Positions 19,372 through 30,943 of a DNA stretch of 60,997 nt are shown here, piece by piece. The DNA lies in contig CANQVF010000011.1 in NCBI GenBank assembly GCA_947627185.1, positions 1 through 60,997 of the forward strand, given 5' to 3'. Within the stretch, counting starts at the first letter, position 1; every line of letters begins with the position of its first letter. Made by a program: the position numbers and the translations under genes. The notes beneath the pieces are model-generated. The model saw only the letters and a program-made list of their open reading frames with translations. It was not told where the DNA came from and made no database searches. The stretch is from an uncultured Clostridia bacterium (GTDB taxonomy: Bacteria; Bacillota; Clostridia; TANB77; CAG-508).

Positions 19372-19383
19372 TGCCAATTGGCA
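19372..19383. promoter_or_regulatory. Perfect 12-bp palindrome, possible operator
   Basis: TGCCAATTGGCA lies just upstream of the ribosome binding site of the minus-strand Cys/His gene. It is unusually GC-rich for this AT-rich intergenic stretch, suggesting a repressor site or a small RNA hairpin. Confidence 0.35.
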
Positions 19384-19510
19384 TACATTTTGTGTGCATA
19401 TATAAAAAAGTTATTAAAATAATGTAATAGAGCTTAAAAAAAACACTATCGTTTATGATAACATATATTATTTTAAATTACAACTATAATATTAAAAAGT
19501 TTTAAAAACA

Positions 19511-19539
19511 TTGAAAAATGAATAAAAATGTAATATAAT
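19511..19539 (+). promoter_or_regulatory. Promoter for the HipA-like gene
   Basis: TTGAAA (19511-19516) and perfect TATAAT (19534-19539) are 17 bases apart, 29 bases before the ATG. A GGAGG site follows. Confidence 0.7.
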
Positions 19540-19567
19540 AAAATTCCAAAATTATATTGGAGGATGT

Positions 19568-20530
19568 ATGAAATATTTAGGAAAAGATATTGATTTTTCA
19601 AAATATCAATGGGTTGATGAATTTAGGAAGGGAATAAATGAATATAGAGCTATAAATCCTGAGAATTTAACAAAAAGCAATAATCATAATACCTTTTATT
19701 TAAAGACAACTATTTGGACAGAAGATACACATATAGGAGAACTTCTAGGTTATATTATTGCTAAAAAAAATGGTATAAAAGTTTGTGATGCAGAATTATA
19801 TAAAACACCATCATCTTCAGATAATACAAAATTTATACATGGAGTTATAAGTTATGTAGATAAAAATATAGATGAACAAATTATTCCATCTGGTCCAATA
19901 ATTAGAAATTATTTACAAAAAATAAATTTTAGTAATAAATTATATGGAAATATAGATATTGAAACAATATTTAATGCAGTATTTGATTTTATGAATAGAC
20001 ATAGAAGACCATATCAAGAATTTTTAGAATTTAAACAAGATTTTATAAATATGGCTGTGTGGGATATAAAAAATATGAATCCAGATAGAAGAATGGATAA
20101 TTGGTTTTTTAGAGTAAATGAAAGAACAGGTAAAACAGATTTATATCCAATGTTTGATAATGAAATGATATTAGGATTTGATGAAATGATTGGAAAAAGT
20201 GAATATTCACAAGAAGAATTATCTGTTGCAGATAAAAAAAGAAAATCTGCTATTTTAACACCAGAAGATGTTATGAAAAAACAAAATTATTCAGATTATG
20301 AAAAATTTTTTAATTTTTTATTATTGAAATATCCTATTCAAACTAGAAAAGCATTTGAAAGTGTTAATAATTTTACATTAGAAGATTTAGAAGATACATT
20401 AGAAAATATTGAAGGAATAAGCAAAACAAGAAAGAAAAAAGTAATTCAGTTATTTAATAAAAGAACTGAACAATTAAATAAAATTTTTGAGAAAAATAGA
20501 ATAAATGAAAAAGATAAAATGCATATATAA
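19568..20530 (+). CDS. HipA-like kinase-fold protein
   Basis: A 320-residue protein that looks like a stand-alone HipA C-terminal/CtkA-type kinase. The segment NMNPDRRMDNW near residue 175 matches the catalytic loop (Asp and Asn of the NxDRHxxN pattern), and PMFDNE near 200 matches the metal-binding Asp motif. An early YLKTTIW/HIGELLGYIIAKKNGI region resembles the nucleotide-binding lobe. No HipB-type antitoxin is adjacent, so it is not an ordinary hipBA module. It has its own promoter. Substrate unknown. Confidence 0.6.
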   Translation: MKYLGKDIDFSKYQWVDEFRKGINEYRAINPENLTKSNNHNTFYLKTTIWTEDTHIGELLGYIIAKKNGIKVCDAELYKTPSSSDNTKFIHGVISYVDKNIDEQIIPSGPIIRNYLQKINFSNKLYGNIDIETIFNAVFDFMNRHRRPYQEFLEFKQDFINMAVWDIKNMNPDRRMDNWFFRVNERTGKTDLYPMFDNEMILGFDEMIGKSEYSQEELSVADKKRKSAILTPEDVMKKQNYSDYEKFFNFLLLKYPIQTRKAFESVNNFTLEDLEDTLENIEGISKTRKKKVIQLFNKRTEQLNKIFEKNRINEKDKMHI

Positions 20531-20544
20531 AACCATAAAAACTA

Positions 20545-20573
20545 TTGATTTTTTAAGGTGTTAATGATATAAA
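20545..20573 (+). promoter_or_regulatory. Promoter for ftsY operon
   Basis: TTGATT (20545-20550), a 17-base spacer, and TATAAA (20568-20573) with an extended TGA just before it. GGGGG follows as the ribosome site. Confidence 0.65.
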
Positions 20574-20601
20574 TTAAAGGATAAGTTTAAAAGGGGGAAT
20601 T

Positions 20602-21507
20602 ATGGGTTTTTTTGATAAATTAAAACATGGTTTAGGAAAAACTAAAAATTCTATTGATGAAAAAATAAATAATGTTTTTAGTACTTTTAGAAAAGTAGAT
20701 GAAGAATTATTAGAAGAACTAGAAGAAGTTTTAGTTATGTCTGATATAGGTGTAGATACTTCTGTAAAAATAATAGATGAACTAAGAACAAAAATAAAAA
20801 AAGAAAAAATAAATGATGAAGAACAAGTAAAATTAGCTTTAAAAGAAATTATGAAAAATATATTAGAAATAGCAAGTCCAGAATTAAATTTACAAACTAA
20901 GCCATCAATAATATTAGTTGTTGGAGTAAATGGTGTAGGAAAAACTACATCAATTGGTAAAATAGCAAATAATTTAGTAAAAAGTGGAAAAAAAGTAGTT
21001 GTAGCAGCTGCAGATACATTTAGGGCTGCTGCCGTTGAACAACTTGAAATATGGGCTCAAAGATCTAATAGTATAATAGTAAAAAAAGAAGAAGGATCAG
21101 ATCCAGCATCAGTTGTTTTTGAAGCAATTCAAAAAACAAAAGAAATAAATGCTGATGTTTTAATTGTAGATACAGCTGGAAGATTACACAATAAAAAATA
21201 TTTAATGGATGAACTTTTTAAAATAAAAAAAGTTATAGAAAAAGAAATGCCCGATTCAAGCAAAGAAACTTTATTAGTTTTAGATGCAGAAACAGGTCAA
21301 AATGCAATTTCTCAAGTAAAAGCTTTTAAGGAAACAACAGATATTACTGGATTAGTTTTAACTAAATTAGATGGTACAGCTAAAGGAGGAGTTGTGCTAG
21401 GAATTGTTTCAGAAAATCAAATACCAGTAAAATTTATTGGTGTTGGTGAACAAATAGATGATATGCAAACATTTAATGCAGAAGAATTTTTGAATGCAAT
21501 TATATAA
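20602..21507 (+). CDS. ftsY: Signal recognition particle receptor FtsY
   Basis: FtsY docks ribosome-SRP complexes at the membrane for cotranslational insertion. The 301-residue protein has a short N-terminal membrane-contacting region, the helical N domain, and the SRP-type G domain with GVNGVGKTT, the DTFRAAA insertion-box motif, DTAGR and TKLDGTAKGG. It lacks the long acidic A domain of enterobacterial FtsY, as is usual in Firmicutes. The UPF0182 gene follows 27 bases later. Confidence 0.97.
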   Translation: MGFFDKLKHGLGKTKNSIDEKINNVFSTFRKVDEELLEELEEVLVMSDIGVDTSVKIIDELRTKIKKEKINDEEQVKLALKEIMKNILEIASPELNLQTKPSIILVVGVNGVGKTTSIGKIANNLVKSGKKVVVAAADTFRAAAVEQLEIWAQRSNSIIVKKEEGSDPASVVFEAIQKTKEINADVLIVDTAGRLHNKKYLMDELFKIKKVIEKEMPDSSKETLLVLDAETGQNAISQVKAFKETTDITGLVLTKLDGTAKGGVVLGIVSENQIPVKFIGVGEQIDDMQTFNAEEFLNAII

Positions 21508-21534
21508 TTTCTTAGAAAGGAAAGAAAATATTTT

Positions 21535-24456
21535 ATGGAAAAAGACAATGAAAATAATTTAGAAAATGAAAAAAACTTACATTCAAGTACTTCTAAAGAA
21601 ACGAATAAAAAAACTAATGATATAAAAATAGAAGAAAAAAGTAAAGGAAAATTTGCAATAAGAACGATAATAGTATTAATAGTATTAGCAATATTTGCTT
21701 TAGGTACAATAATTTCTTTAAGAGCTCAATATTTAAATACTATAGAAATAAATTCAAATTATCAGTCAGTATTTTATAAAAGAATTCAAAATAAATATAT
21801 AATATTTGGAATAACTTTTATCACTATATATATATTTACTTATATTTTAAATAAATTTACTAAAAAAGGCTTGAAAAAGTTTTTTGATGAGGAAAAAAAG
21901 CAAATTCCTAAATTACCTAATAAAAGTTTATGCATAGTGTTATCTATAATAGGTGGTTTAGTGGCTTCTAATATGCTTGCTGATAAGTTTTCTTTATTTA
22001 TAAATTCAGCATTGTTTGGACAAACAGATCCTATATTTAATGCAGATATAGGATATTATATGTTTGTACTTCCTTTTATACAATCATTATTGATATTTAT
22101 AATAGAAGTATTAATTGTAGAAATAATTTGTATAGCACTTTATTATGTTATAACTTTAAACACTTATTTTGATGGTGTTAATGGTGATACTTTGAAAAAA
22201 AATATATTTGTAAAACAGGAGTTATTTTTAGTAGTTTTAATAACTATTACATTTTGTATATATATTTTTGTAAGTGCACAAAACATTCTAACTGGAACTA
22301 TGGTTACAGTTGGAGATAAAGTTTCTACTGAAATTACAGGAGCAGGAAAAATTGATGTAACAATTAAATTATGGGGATATAGAATTTTAGCTTTTGTTAT
22401 AGTATTTGCAGTATTAAGATTGTTAAAATATATAAAGAAAAACAATTTTAATCAAGGAATGATTTCTGTATTATTAGTACCAGCTTATTTAGTTTGTATG
22501 TTCATTGTTATACTTTATTTTCAAACTTTTCATATTAGAAAAAATGAGTTAGATAATGAAAAAGAATATATAGGATATAATATAAAAAATACTAAAGCAG
22601 CTTATGGAATAGATATAGAACAACATAATATAACTTCATATAATTCTATAACTTCTGAACAAGTATCAGAAAATCAAGATGTAATTAAAAATATACCTAT
22701 AATTACTGAAGATGTTACTTTAAATGCTATTGCTGAACATCAAGAAAACAGTGTTTACTATAATTATGAAAACACTTTTTTAGCAATATATAAAGTAAAT
22801 AATTCAGATAAGTTAGTTTATATAACACCTCGTGAAATTTTAAATGATTCTACAATTAGTTATAATAATAGAACTTTAAAATATACTCATGGATATTCTG
22901 CTGTTGTTAGTGCAGCAACTGATTCTGATTTTGATGGATATGCAGAATATATTTTATCAGATTTTACAAGCGAAGATATTTTAAATATAAAAGAACCAAG
23001 AATTTATTATGGTTTAGAAACTAATAGTACAATTATGGTAAATACTAATTTCGGAAAAGAATATGATTATCCAATAACAGCTACTACAAATAAGGAAAAT
23101 ACTTATGATGGAAAGGCAGGATTGACTTTAGGATTTTTAGATAGAGCTGTTTTAGCAATAAATGAGAAAAATTTAAAATTAGCATTATCTTCTAATATAA
23201 AAGAAGATACTAAAATAATGATGAATAGAAATATTATAGAAAGAGCAAAAAAGATATTGCCAGATGTTCTATATGATGAGCATCCTTATTTAGTAATAAC
23301 AGATGAAGGAAAATTAGTATGGGTATTAGATGCATATACTAGATCAAATGCTTATCCATATTCTCAAGAAACAACTATAGATATTGAGGGGTATAAAGAA
23401 AAAATAAATTATATTAGAAATTCTGTAAAAGTACTAATAGATGCATATGATGGAACAACAACTTTTTATATTACAGATAAAACAGATCCAATAATTATGA
23501 CATATAGAAATATGTATCCAGATTTATTTGTAGAAGATGATTTACCAGAAGATATACAAAAACATATTATATATCCAAAATTCTTATATTCAATTCAAGC
23601 AAATATGATTAATATATATCATGATATTAGTGAAGACACATTATATAGAGCAGATGATATTTGGCAAATAACAACAAAAGCTTCATCTTCAAAATCAACA
23701 ATTGCTGGAGAAGAAATGAAACCTTATTATACTATGCTTAAAACTAATGATAATGATAAACCAGAATTTGGTTTAGTTTTAACTTTCAATAAATATGAAA
23801 AGCAAAATATATTATCTTATTTAGTAGGAACTATTAAAGATGGTAAATTAAATTTAGCATTATATAAATTTAATTCAGAAAGTAATGTAGTTGGAATAAT
23901 GCAATTAAATAATCAAATTGAGCAAGATGCAACAATATCTAAAGAGCTAGAAGAATTAAATACAAGTGGAACAAAACTTATAAAAGATATGATAATTGTT
24001 CCAATAGATAATTCTTTATTATATATTGAACCAGTTTATCAAGTAATGTTAAATGAAAGTGAGATACCAGTTTTAAAGAAAGTTATTGTAGCCTCAGGAA
24101 ATACAGTTTCAATTGGAGATAATTTAACAAGTGCTATTTCAAATTTATTTAATGATGATTACGCAGTAGATTTAGAAATAGTTAATACTGAAGATATAGA
24201 GGCTTTAATTGATTCAGTTATTAAAGCAAATAATAATCTTGAAGATTCATTATCAGCAAATAATTTTGAGATGATAGGAAAAGATATTACAAGTCTGCAA
24301 GCATTAATTAATCAATTAGAAGTAGCAAGAAAAAATGAATTAGAAGAAAGAAAAGAAGAATTAGAACAAAATAATCAAGAAGAAGTTAATAATTCTGTAA
24401 GTGAAAATACAATAACTAATATAGTTGAAAATATAGTAAATAATGTTAATATTTAA
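21535..24456 (+). CDS. UPF0182 family large membrane protein
   Basis: A 973-residue protein of the UPF0182 (COG1615) family. It has a basic/acidic N-terminal tail, a set of seven or so transmembrane helices between about residues 45 and 335, and a large external domain. Family-typical segments are DIGYYMFVLPF near 175, RPxxYYGL-like EPRIYYGLET near 485, and VWVLDAYTRSNAYPYS near 600. The last 80 residues are asparagine/glutamate-rich coiled coil. Function of the family is not established. Cotranscribed with ftsY and pgsA by spacing. Confidence 0.9.
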   Translation: MEKDNENNLENEKNLHSSTSKETNKKTNDIKIEEKSKGKFAIRTIIVLIVLAIFALGTIISLRAQYLNTIEINSNYQSVFYKRIQNKYIIFGITFITIYIFTYILNKFTKKGLKKFFDEEKKQIPKLPNKSLCIVLSIIGGLVASNMLADKFSLFINSALFGQTDPIFNADIGYYMFVLPFIQSLLIFIIEVLIVEIICIALYYVITLNTYFDGVNGDTLKKNIFVKQELFLVVLITITFCIYIFVSAQNILTGTMVTVGDKVSTEITGAGKIDVTIKLWGYRILAFVIVFAVLRLLKYIKKNNFNQGMISVLLVPAYLVCMFIVILYFQTFHIRKNELDNEKEYIGYNIKNTKAAYGIDIEQHNITSYNSITSEQVSENQDVIKNIPIITEDVTLNAIAEHQENSVYYNYENTFLAIYKVNNSDKLVYITPREILNDSTISYNNRTLKYTHGYSAVVSAATDSDFDGYAEYILSDFTSEDILNIKEPRIYYGLETNSTIMVNTNFGKEYDYPITATTNKENTYDGKAGLTLGFLDRAVLAINEKNLKLALSSNIKEDTKIMMNRNIIERAKKILPDVLYDEHPYLVITDEGKLVWVLDAYTRSNAYPYSQETTIDIEGYKEKINYIRNSVKVLIDAYDGTTTFYITDKTDPIIMTYRNMYPDLFVEDDLPEDIQKHIIYPKFLYSIQANMINIYHDISEDTLYRADDIWQITTKASSSKSTIAGEEMKPYYTMLKTNDNDKPEFGLVLTFNKYEKQNILSYLVGTIKDGKLNLALYKFNSESNVVGIMQLNNQIEQDATISKELEELNTSGTKLIKDMIIVPIDNSLLYIEPVYQVMLNESEIPVLKKVIVASGNTVSIGDNLTSAISNLFNDDYAVDLEIVNTEDIEALIDSVIKANNNLEDSLSANNFEMIGKDITSLQALINQLEVARKNELEERKEELEQNNQEEVNNSVSENTITNIVENIVNNVNI

Positions 24457-24480
24457 TATAAATGAAAGGATTTAAAAAAT

Positions 24481-25131
24481 ATGAATTTAGCAAATAAATT
24501 AACTGTTTTTAGATTAATTTTAGTACCAATATTTGTAGTTATAGGATATTTAGGAAATTTAGGAATAATTTCTGGAGAATGGTTTGGAATATCAGTTACA
24601 TTTATATTAATGGATTGCATATTTATTATAGCTTCTATAACAGATAAATTAGATGGTTATATTGCTAGATCACGAAATCAAGTTACTACTTTTGGAAAAT
24701 TTTTAGATCCTTTAGCAGATAAAATTTTAGTTTTGTCTGCACTAGTTATGTTAGTGGAATACGGAAAAATACCAGCATGGATACCAGTAATTGTTTTAGC
24801 AAGAGAATTTTTAGTATCTGGCTATAGATTAATTGCAGTAGAAAAAGGCGGAAAAGTAATTGCAGCATCAATTTGGGGAAAATTAAAAACAGTTACTCAA
24901 ATGATTGCTATAATTTTAATTTTTGTAGATAAATATAATTTTTTTGATTTTCTAAGAAGTTCAACTGTTAAAGCACAAGCAATTTCTAGTAGTTTTCAAA
25001 TATATATGAATCAAGGAGAAATTATTTTTAATGCTATTACTTCAATTTTAATCTTAATTTCAGTGGTAGCAACAATTTTTTCAGGATATGATTATTTGAA
25101 AAATGGAAAAGATTTATTTAAAGAAAACTAG
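24481..25131 (+). CDS. pgsA: CDP-diacylglycerol--glycerol-3-phosphate 3-phosphatidyltransferase
   Basis: PgsA makes phosphatidylglycerol phosphate. This 216-residue membrane enzyme has the CDP-alcohol phosphotransferase signature running through DKLDGYIARSRN and GKFLDPLADK (near residues 59-83), which provides the aspartates that hold two metal ions. Four to six membrane helices surround it. Together with plsY and gpsA upstream, the window encodes three early steps of anionic phospholipid synthesis. Confidence 0.96.
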   Translation: MNLANKLTVFRLILVPIFVVIGYLGNLGIISGEWFGISVTFILMDCIFIIASITDKLDGYIARSRNQVTTFGKFLDPLADKILVLSALVMLVEYGKIPAWIPVIVLAREFLVSGYRLIAVEKGGKVIAASIWGKLKTVTQMIAIILIFVDKYNFFDFLRSSTVKAQAISSSFQIYMNQGEIIFNAITSILILISVVATIFSGYDYLKNGKDLFKEN

Positions 25132-25141
25132 AATATTTTAA

Positions 25142-27259
<2,118 letters not shown>

Positions 27260-27278
27260 AAAACAAAGGAGATAAAAA

Positions 27279-27971
27279 ATGGAAGGAAAAACAAAAGAAA
27301 AATTTTTATTTCACGATACTATTATTTCAGGTGCATTAATTATTTGGGCAATTGTTTCAATTATACTTATGTTTTACTTCTCAGGATTAAATCAAGTAAC
27401 TTTTACTTTAATGACTTTTGGCCAATTATTTATTGTTATTGGAATTATATTGATTACTAAAAAACAAATTTATGGATTTGTTTCTTTAATCACAGGAATT
27501 GGTTGTGTAATTTTACCTGCAATTAATCAATGGGGCTATTTATTAAATATTAATTTTAAACAAGATAATATATTTCCAATAATGCTTACAACAGGAATTA
27601 CAATTTTAGGTTTAGCAATGATTTATATTCCTAATAAAATAGAAAAGATATATAAGAAAAAATATAGTATTGTAGTTGAAGCTGAAATAAAAGAATTTAA
27701 AGAAATAAAGGTAAATAACAATGAAATTGCGTATGCACCTATCTATAAATATACTTTTTTAGATGATGAATATGAACAATGTTATGAAAGATATAGAAAA
27801 AATAATTTACCACAAATAGGTACGAAAGAAAATATAAGAGTAAATCCTGCAAATCCAGAGAAAATATTTGTAGAAACAACAAAAGCATCTAAAATGCTTA
27901 TATATATTTTTGGAGCAAGTTTTTTCATGTCAGGCTTAGGTATGTTACTTACTGTTTTAGCAGAAATATAA
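27279..27971 (+). CDS. DUF3592-type membrane protein
   Basis: A 230-residue protein with four N-terminal transmembrane helices (about 14-125), a beta-rich middle region at 130-195 (ease of reading: VVEAEIKEFKEI, then YKYTFLDDEYE and VNPANPEKIFVE), and a last helix. The beta region matches DUF3592, a domain common in Firmicute membrane proteins of unknown role. Spacing of 19 bases from ligA suggests cotranscription. Confidence 0.65.
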   Translation: MEGKTKEKFLFHDTIISGALIIWAIVSIILMFYFSGLNQVTFTLMTFGQLFIVIGIILITKKQIYGFVSLITGIGCVILPAINQWGYLLNINFKQDNIFPIMLTTGITILGLAMIYIPNKIEKIYKKKYSIVVEAEIKEFKEIKVNNNEIAYAPIYKYTFLDDEYEQCYERYRKNNLPQIGTKENIRVNPANPEKIFVETTKASKMLIYIFGASFFMSGLGMLLTVLAEI

Positions 27972-27988
27972 AATAAGGGGAAAATAAA

Positions 27989-28240
27989 TTGGATAGTAAT
28001 TATACTTTTGAAATGTTTTGGGAAGATTTAGATAACGGATATAAAATATATTATACATATTTGAATTGTAGATATTTAATTTATAAATTAAATAAAAATT
28101 GTTATAAAAATGAATTAATAAATGCGCCAGAAAAATGTCCACATCAGAAAAATGCAATATATACATTAAAAAGAGTAAAAGAACTATATCCTTTTATGGA
28201 AAATTTAGAATATGATACAGGTTTAAGTAACATTTTTTAA
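27989..28240 (+). CDS. Small hypothetical protein
   Basis: An 83-residue protein starting with TTG at 27989, 8 bases after AAGGGG. It is rich in tyrosine and lysine and has a CPHQKN segment and a helical C-terminus. No domain recognised. It sits tightly between the DUF3592 gene and ruvB, and its good ribosome site supports it being real. Confidence 0.55.
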   Translation: MDSNYTFEMFWEDLDNGYKIYYTYLNCRYLIYKLNKNCYKNELINAPEKCPHQKNAIYTLKRVKELYPFMENLEYDTGLSNIF

Positions 28241-28254
28241 TTAATGGAGGTAAA

Positions 28255-29250
28255 ATGAAAGAAAATATATTAAATCCCAATTTAATTGAAGATGAAGATT
28301 TTTCTGAAGTTTCATTAAGACCTAAAAAATTAAATGAATATATTGGACAAACTAAAGTAAAAGAAAATATGAAAATTTATATTGAAGCTGCTAAGAAAAG
28401 AGGAGAATCACTAGATCATGTTCTTTTACATGGTCCACCGGGACTTGGAAAAACAACACTTTCAACAATTATAGCAAATGAGATGGAAAGCAATATAAAA
28501 ATTACTTCAGGCCCTGCAATAGAAAGACCTGGAGATTTAGCAGCACTTCTTACAAATCTTTCAGAAAATGATGTTTTATTTATTGATGAAATACATAGGT
28601 TGAACAAAAATATTGAAGAAATTTTATATCCAGCATTAGAAGATTTTTGCTTAGATATTATTATAGGAAAAGGTCCAACAGCAAAGTCTATAAGATTGGA
28701 TTTACCTAAATTTACATTGATTGGTGCTACAACTAGAGTGGGAGCACTTGCAGCACCATTGAGAGATAGGTTTGGAATTGTTGAAAAATTAGAATTGTAT
28801 TCTGTAAAAGATTTAACTACAATAATTGAAAGATCAAGTAATATTTTGAAAATTAAAATTGAAACAGATGCAGCAAAAGAACTAGCAAAACGTTCTAGAG
28901 GAACTCCAAGAATAGCAAATAGATTATTAAAACGTATTAGAGATTATGCAATGGTTCTAGGAGATGGAACATTAAGTTTAGATATTACTAAAATGGCTTT
29001 AGATAAATTGGGAATAGATGAATTAGGATTAGATAATATAGATAGAAAAATATTAGAAACCATAATATATAAATATTCTGGAAAAGCTGTAGGAGTTGAA
29101 ACTTTAGCTGCAACTTTAAATGAGGAAGTAACAACAATAGAAGATGTATATGAGCCGTATTTAATGCAAATAGGCTTTTTAGCAAGAACTTCAAAAGGCA
29201 GAATTGTAACAGCTGAAGGCTATAAACATTTAGGACTTGATTATATATAA
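28255..29250 (+). CDS. ruvB: Holliday junction branch migration ATPase RuvB
   Basis: RuvB is the hexameric motor of the RuvAB branch-migration complex. The 331-residue protein has the N-terminal [12 protein letters not shown], Walker [10 protein letters not shown], Walker B DEIHR, sensor-1 GATTR and the C-terminal winged helix containing [15 protein letters not shown]. ruvA and ruvC are not adjacent in this window. Start ATG follows TGGAGG. Confidence 0.97.
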   Translation: MKENILNPNLIEDEDFSEVSLRPKKLNEYIGQTKVKENMKIYIEAAKKRGESLDHVLLHGPPGLGKTTLSTIIANEMESNIKITSGPAIERPGDLAALLTNLSENDVLFIDEIHRLNKNIEEILYPALEDFCLDIIIGKGPTAKSIRLDLPKFTLIGATTRVGALAAPLRDRFGIVEKLELYSVKDLTTIIERSSNILKIKIETDAAKELAKRSRGTPRIANRLLKRIRDYAMVLGDGTLSLDITKMALDKLGIDELGLDNIDRKILETIIYKYSGKAVGVETLAATLNEEVTTIEDVYEPYLMQIGFLARTSKGRIVTAEGYKHLGLDYI

Positions 29251-29270
29251 TATAAAAAATATATACTAGA

Positions 29271-29313
29271 AAGGAGAAGTTAGTTAAAAAATATTAAAAC
29301 TAACTCATAAGAA
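29271..29313 (+). promoter_or_regulatory. Unusual ribosome binding site bridged by a hairpin
   Basis: AAGGAG (29271-29276) is 37 bases from the only plausible start, ATG at 29314, far too long. An 8-bp inverted repeat (29278-29285 with 29298-29305) fills the gap. Folding it would bring the site to about 9 effective bases from the ATG. Confidence 0.45.
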
Positions 29314-30885
29314 ATGAAAAAGGTAATAATAATTGGTGCTGGACCTGCAGGATTAACAGCAGGTTATGAATTATTAAAAAATAAAGAAGATTATGAAGTA
29401 ATTATTTTAGAAGAATCACAAGATATTGGTGGAATTTCAAAAACCGTAAAATATAATGGAAATAGAATGGATATAGGTGGACACAGATTTTTTTCAAAAG
29501 ATAGTAGAGTAATGGATTTTTGGAAAGAATTAATGCCTATTCAAGGAGAAAATTCTTTTGATGATGAAAAATTAGGTAGAGAAAAACCATTAGAAAAAGG
29601 TGGACCAAATCCAGAAAAAGAAGATATTGTTATGCTTTTAAGAACAAGAGTATCCAGAATTTATTATTTGAAGAAGTTTTTTGATTATCCTATTAGTTTA
29701 AAGCTACAAACTTTTACTAATATGGGATTAATAAGAACAATAAAAGCTGGATTTAGCTATTTAAAAACTATATTTGTAAAAAAGAAAGAGGATTCATTAG
29801 AAAATTTTTATATAAATAGATTTGGAAAAGTTTTATATAGTATGTTTTTTGAAAAATACACAGAAAAATTATGGGGAAGACATCCAAGTGAAATTTCAGC
29901 AGATTGGGGAGCACAGAGAGTAAAAGGATTATCTATTAAAGCTGTTATAAAAGATGCTTTTTCAAAAGTATTTGGAGGAAATAAAAACAAAAAAGAAGTT
30001 GAAACTTCTCTAATAGAACAATTTTGGTATCCTAAATATGGTCCAGGACAGCTTTGGGAAACATTAGCAAGTAAAATAGAAGAAAATGGTGGAAAAATAA
30101 AAAAAGGATATTTTGTTAGAAATATTACTATTAAAAATAATAAAGTAAAATCTGTTATATGTGAAGTAAATGGAAAAAAAGAAGTTATTGAAGGAGATAT
30201 ATTTATTTCTTCAATGCCAGTAAAAGATTTAGTTGTAGGTTTTGATGGTGAAGAAGTTCCAGAAAAAATATTAAATATTGCTAAAGGACTTCCATATGTT
30301 GATTTTCAAACAGTTGGAGTATTAGTAAATAAATTAAAATTAAAAAATAAAACAAAAATAAAAACTTTAGGAAATATTGTTCCAGATTGTTGGATATATG
30401 TACAAGAACCTGAAGTAAAAATGTTGCGTCTTCAAATATTTAACAATTGGTCACCTTATTTAGTAAAAGATGCAGAAAATACAGTTTGGATAGGACTAGA
30501 ATATACTTGTCAAGAAGGTGACAAGTATTGGAATATGGAAGATAAAGAATTTTCAGAATTTGCAATAAATGAACTTGCAAGTATTGGAATAATTGATAAA
30601 GAAGATGTTATGGATTTTCATAGAGAAAAAATTAAAAAAGCATATCCAGCATATTTTGATACTTATGAACAAATAGATGAAATTATTGAATACTTAAATA
30701 ATTTTGATAATTTATACTGTGTAGGTAGAAATGGACAACACAGATATAATAATATGGATCATTCTATGGCAACTTCTTTTGAAGCAGTAAAAAATATAAA
30801 AGAAGGAATTAAATCAAAAGAAAACATTTGGAATGTAAATACAGATAAAGAATATCATGAAACAAAGTTAGAAAACAATGTTTAA
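29314..30885 (+). CDS. FAD-dependent amine-oxidase-like protein (protoporphyrinogen oxidase/UDP-galactopyranose mutase-like)
   Basis: A 523-residue flavoprotein with the Rossmann GxGxxG ([14 protein letters not shown], residues 7-20), a GGHRFFSKD motif, and the C-terminal FAD-closing [15 protein letters not shown]. The overall pattern matches NAD(P)/FAD oxidoreductases of the amine oxidase clan that sit beside membrane glycosyltransferases in surface-polysaccharide loci. The substrate is unknown; redox modification of a lipid-linked sugar is inference from the next gene, a polytopic membrane protein 58 bases downstream. Confidence 0.75.
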   Translation: MKKVIIIGAGPAGLTAGYELLKNKEDYEVIILEESQDIGGISKTVKYNGNRMDIGGHRFFSKDSRVMDFWKELMPIQGENSFDDEKLGREKPLEKGGPNPEKEDIVMLLRTRVSRIYYLKKFFDYPISLKLQTFTNMGLIRTIKAGFSYLKTIFVKKKEDSLENFYINRFGKVLYSMFFEKYTEKLWGRHPSEISADWGAQRVKGLSIKAVIKDAFSKVFGGNKNKKEVETSLIEQFWYPKYGPGQLWETLASKIEENGGKIKKGYFVRNITIKNNKVKSVICEVNGKKEVIEGDIFISSMPVKDLVVGFDGEEVPEKILNIAKGLPYVDFQTVGVLVNKLKLKNKTKIKTLGNIVPDCWIYVQEPEVKMLRLQIFNNWSPYLVKDAENTVWIGLEYTCQEGDKYWNMEDKEFSEFAINELASIGIIDKEDVMDFHREKIKKAYPAYFDTYEQIDEIIEYLNNFDNLYCVGRNGQHRYNNMDHSMATSFEAVKNIKEGIKSKENIWNVNTDKEYHETKLENNV

Positions 30886-30943
30886 TAGATAGTGTGAAAG
30901 TACATAATGTAAATATCGAAAAGAATATTTAAAAGGAAAATTT

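Noticed and set aside
22164..22445. Open frame antisense to the UPF0182 gene, and similar antisense frames within polA, mutS, ligA and thrS
   Set aside because: They are shadows of AT-rich genes: low-complexity hydrophobic translations without ribosome sites.
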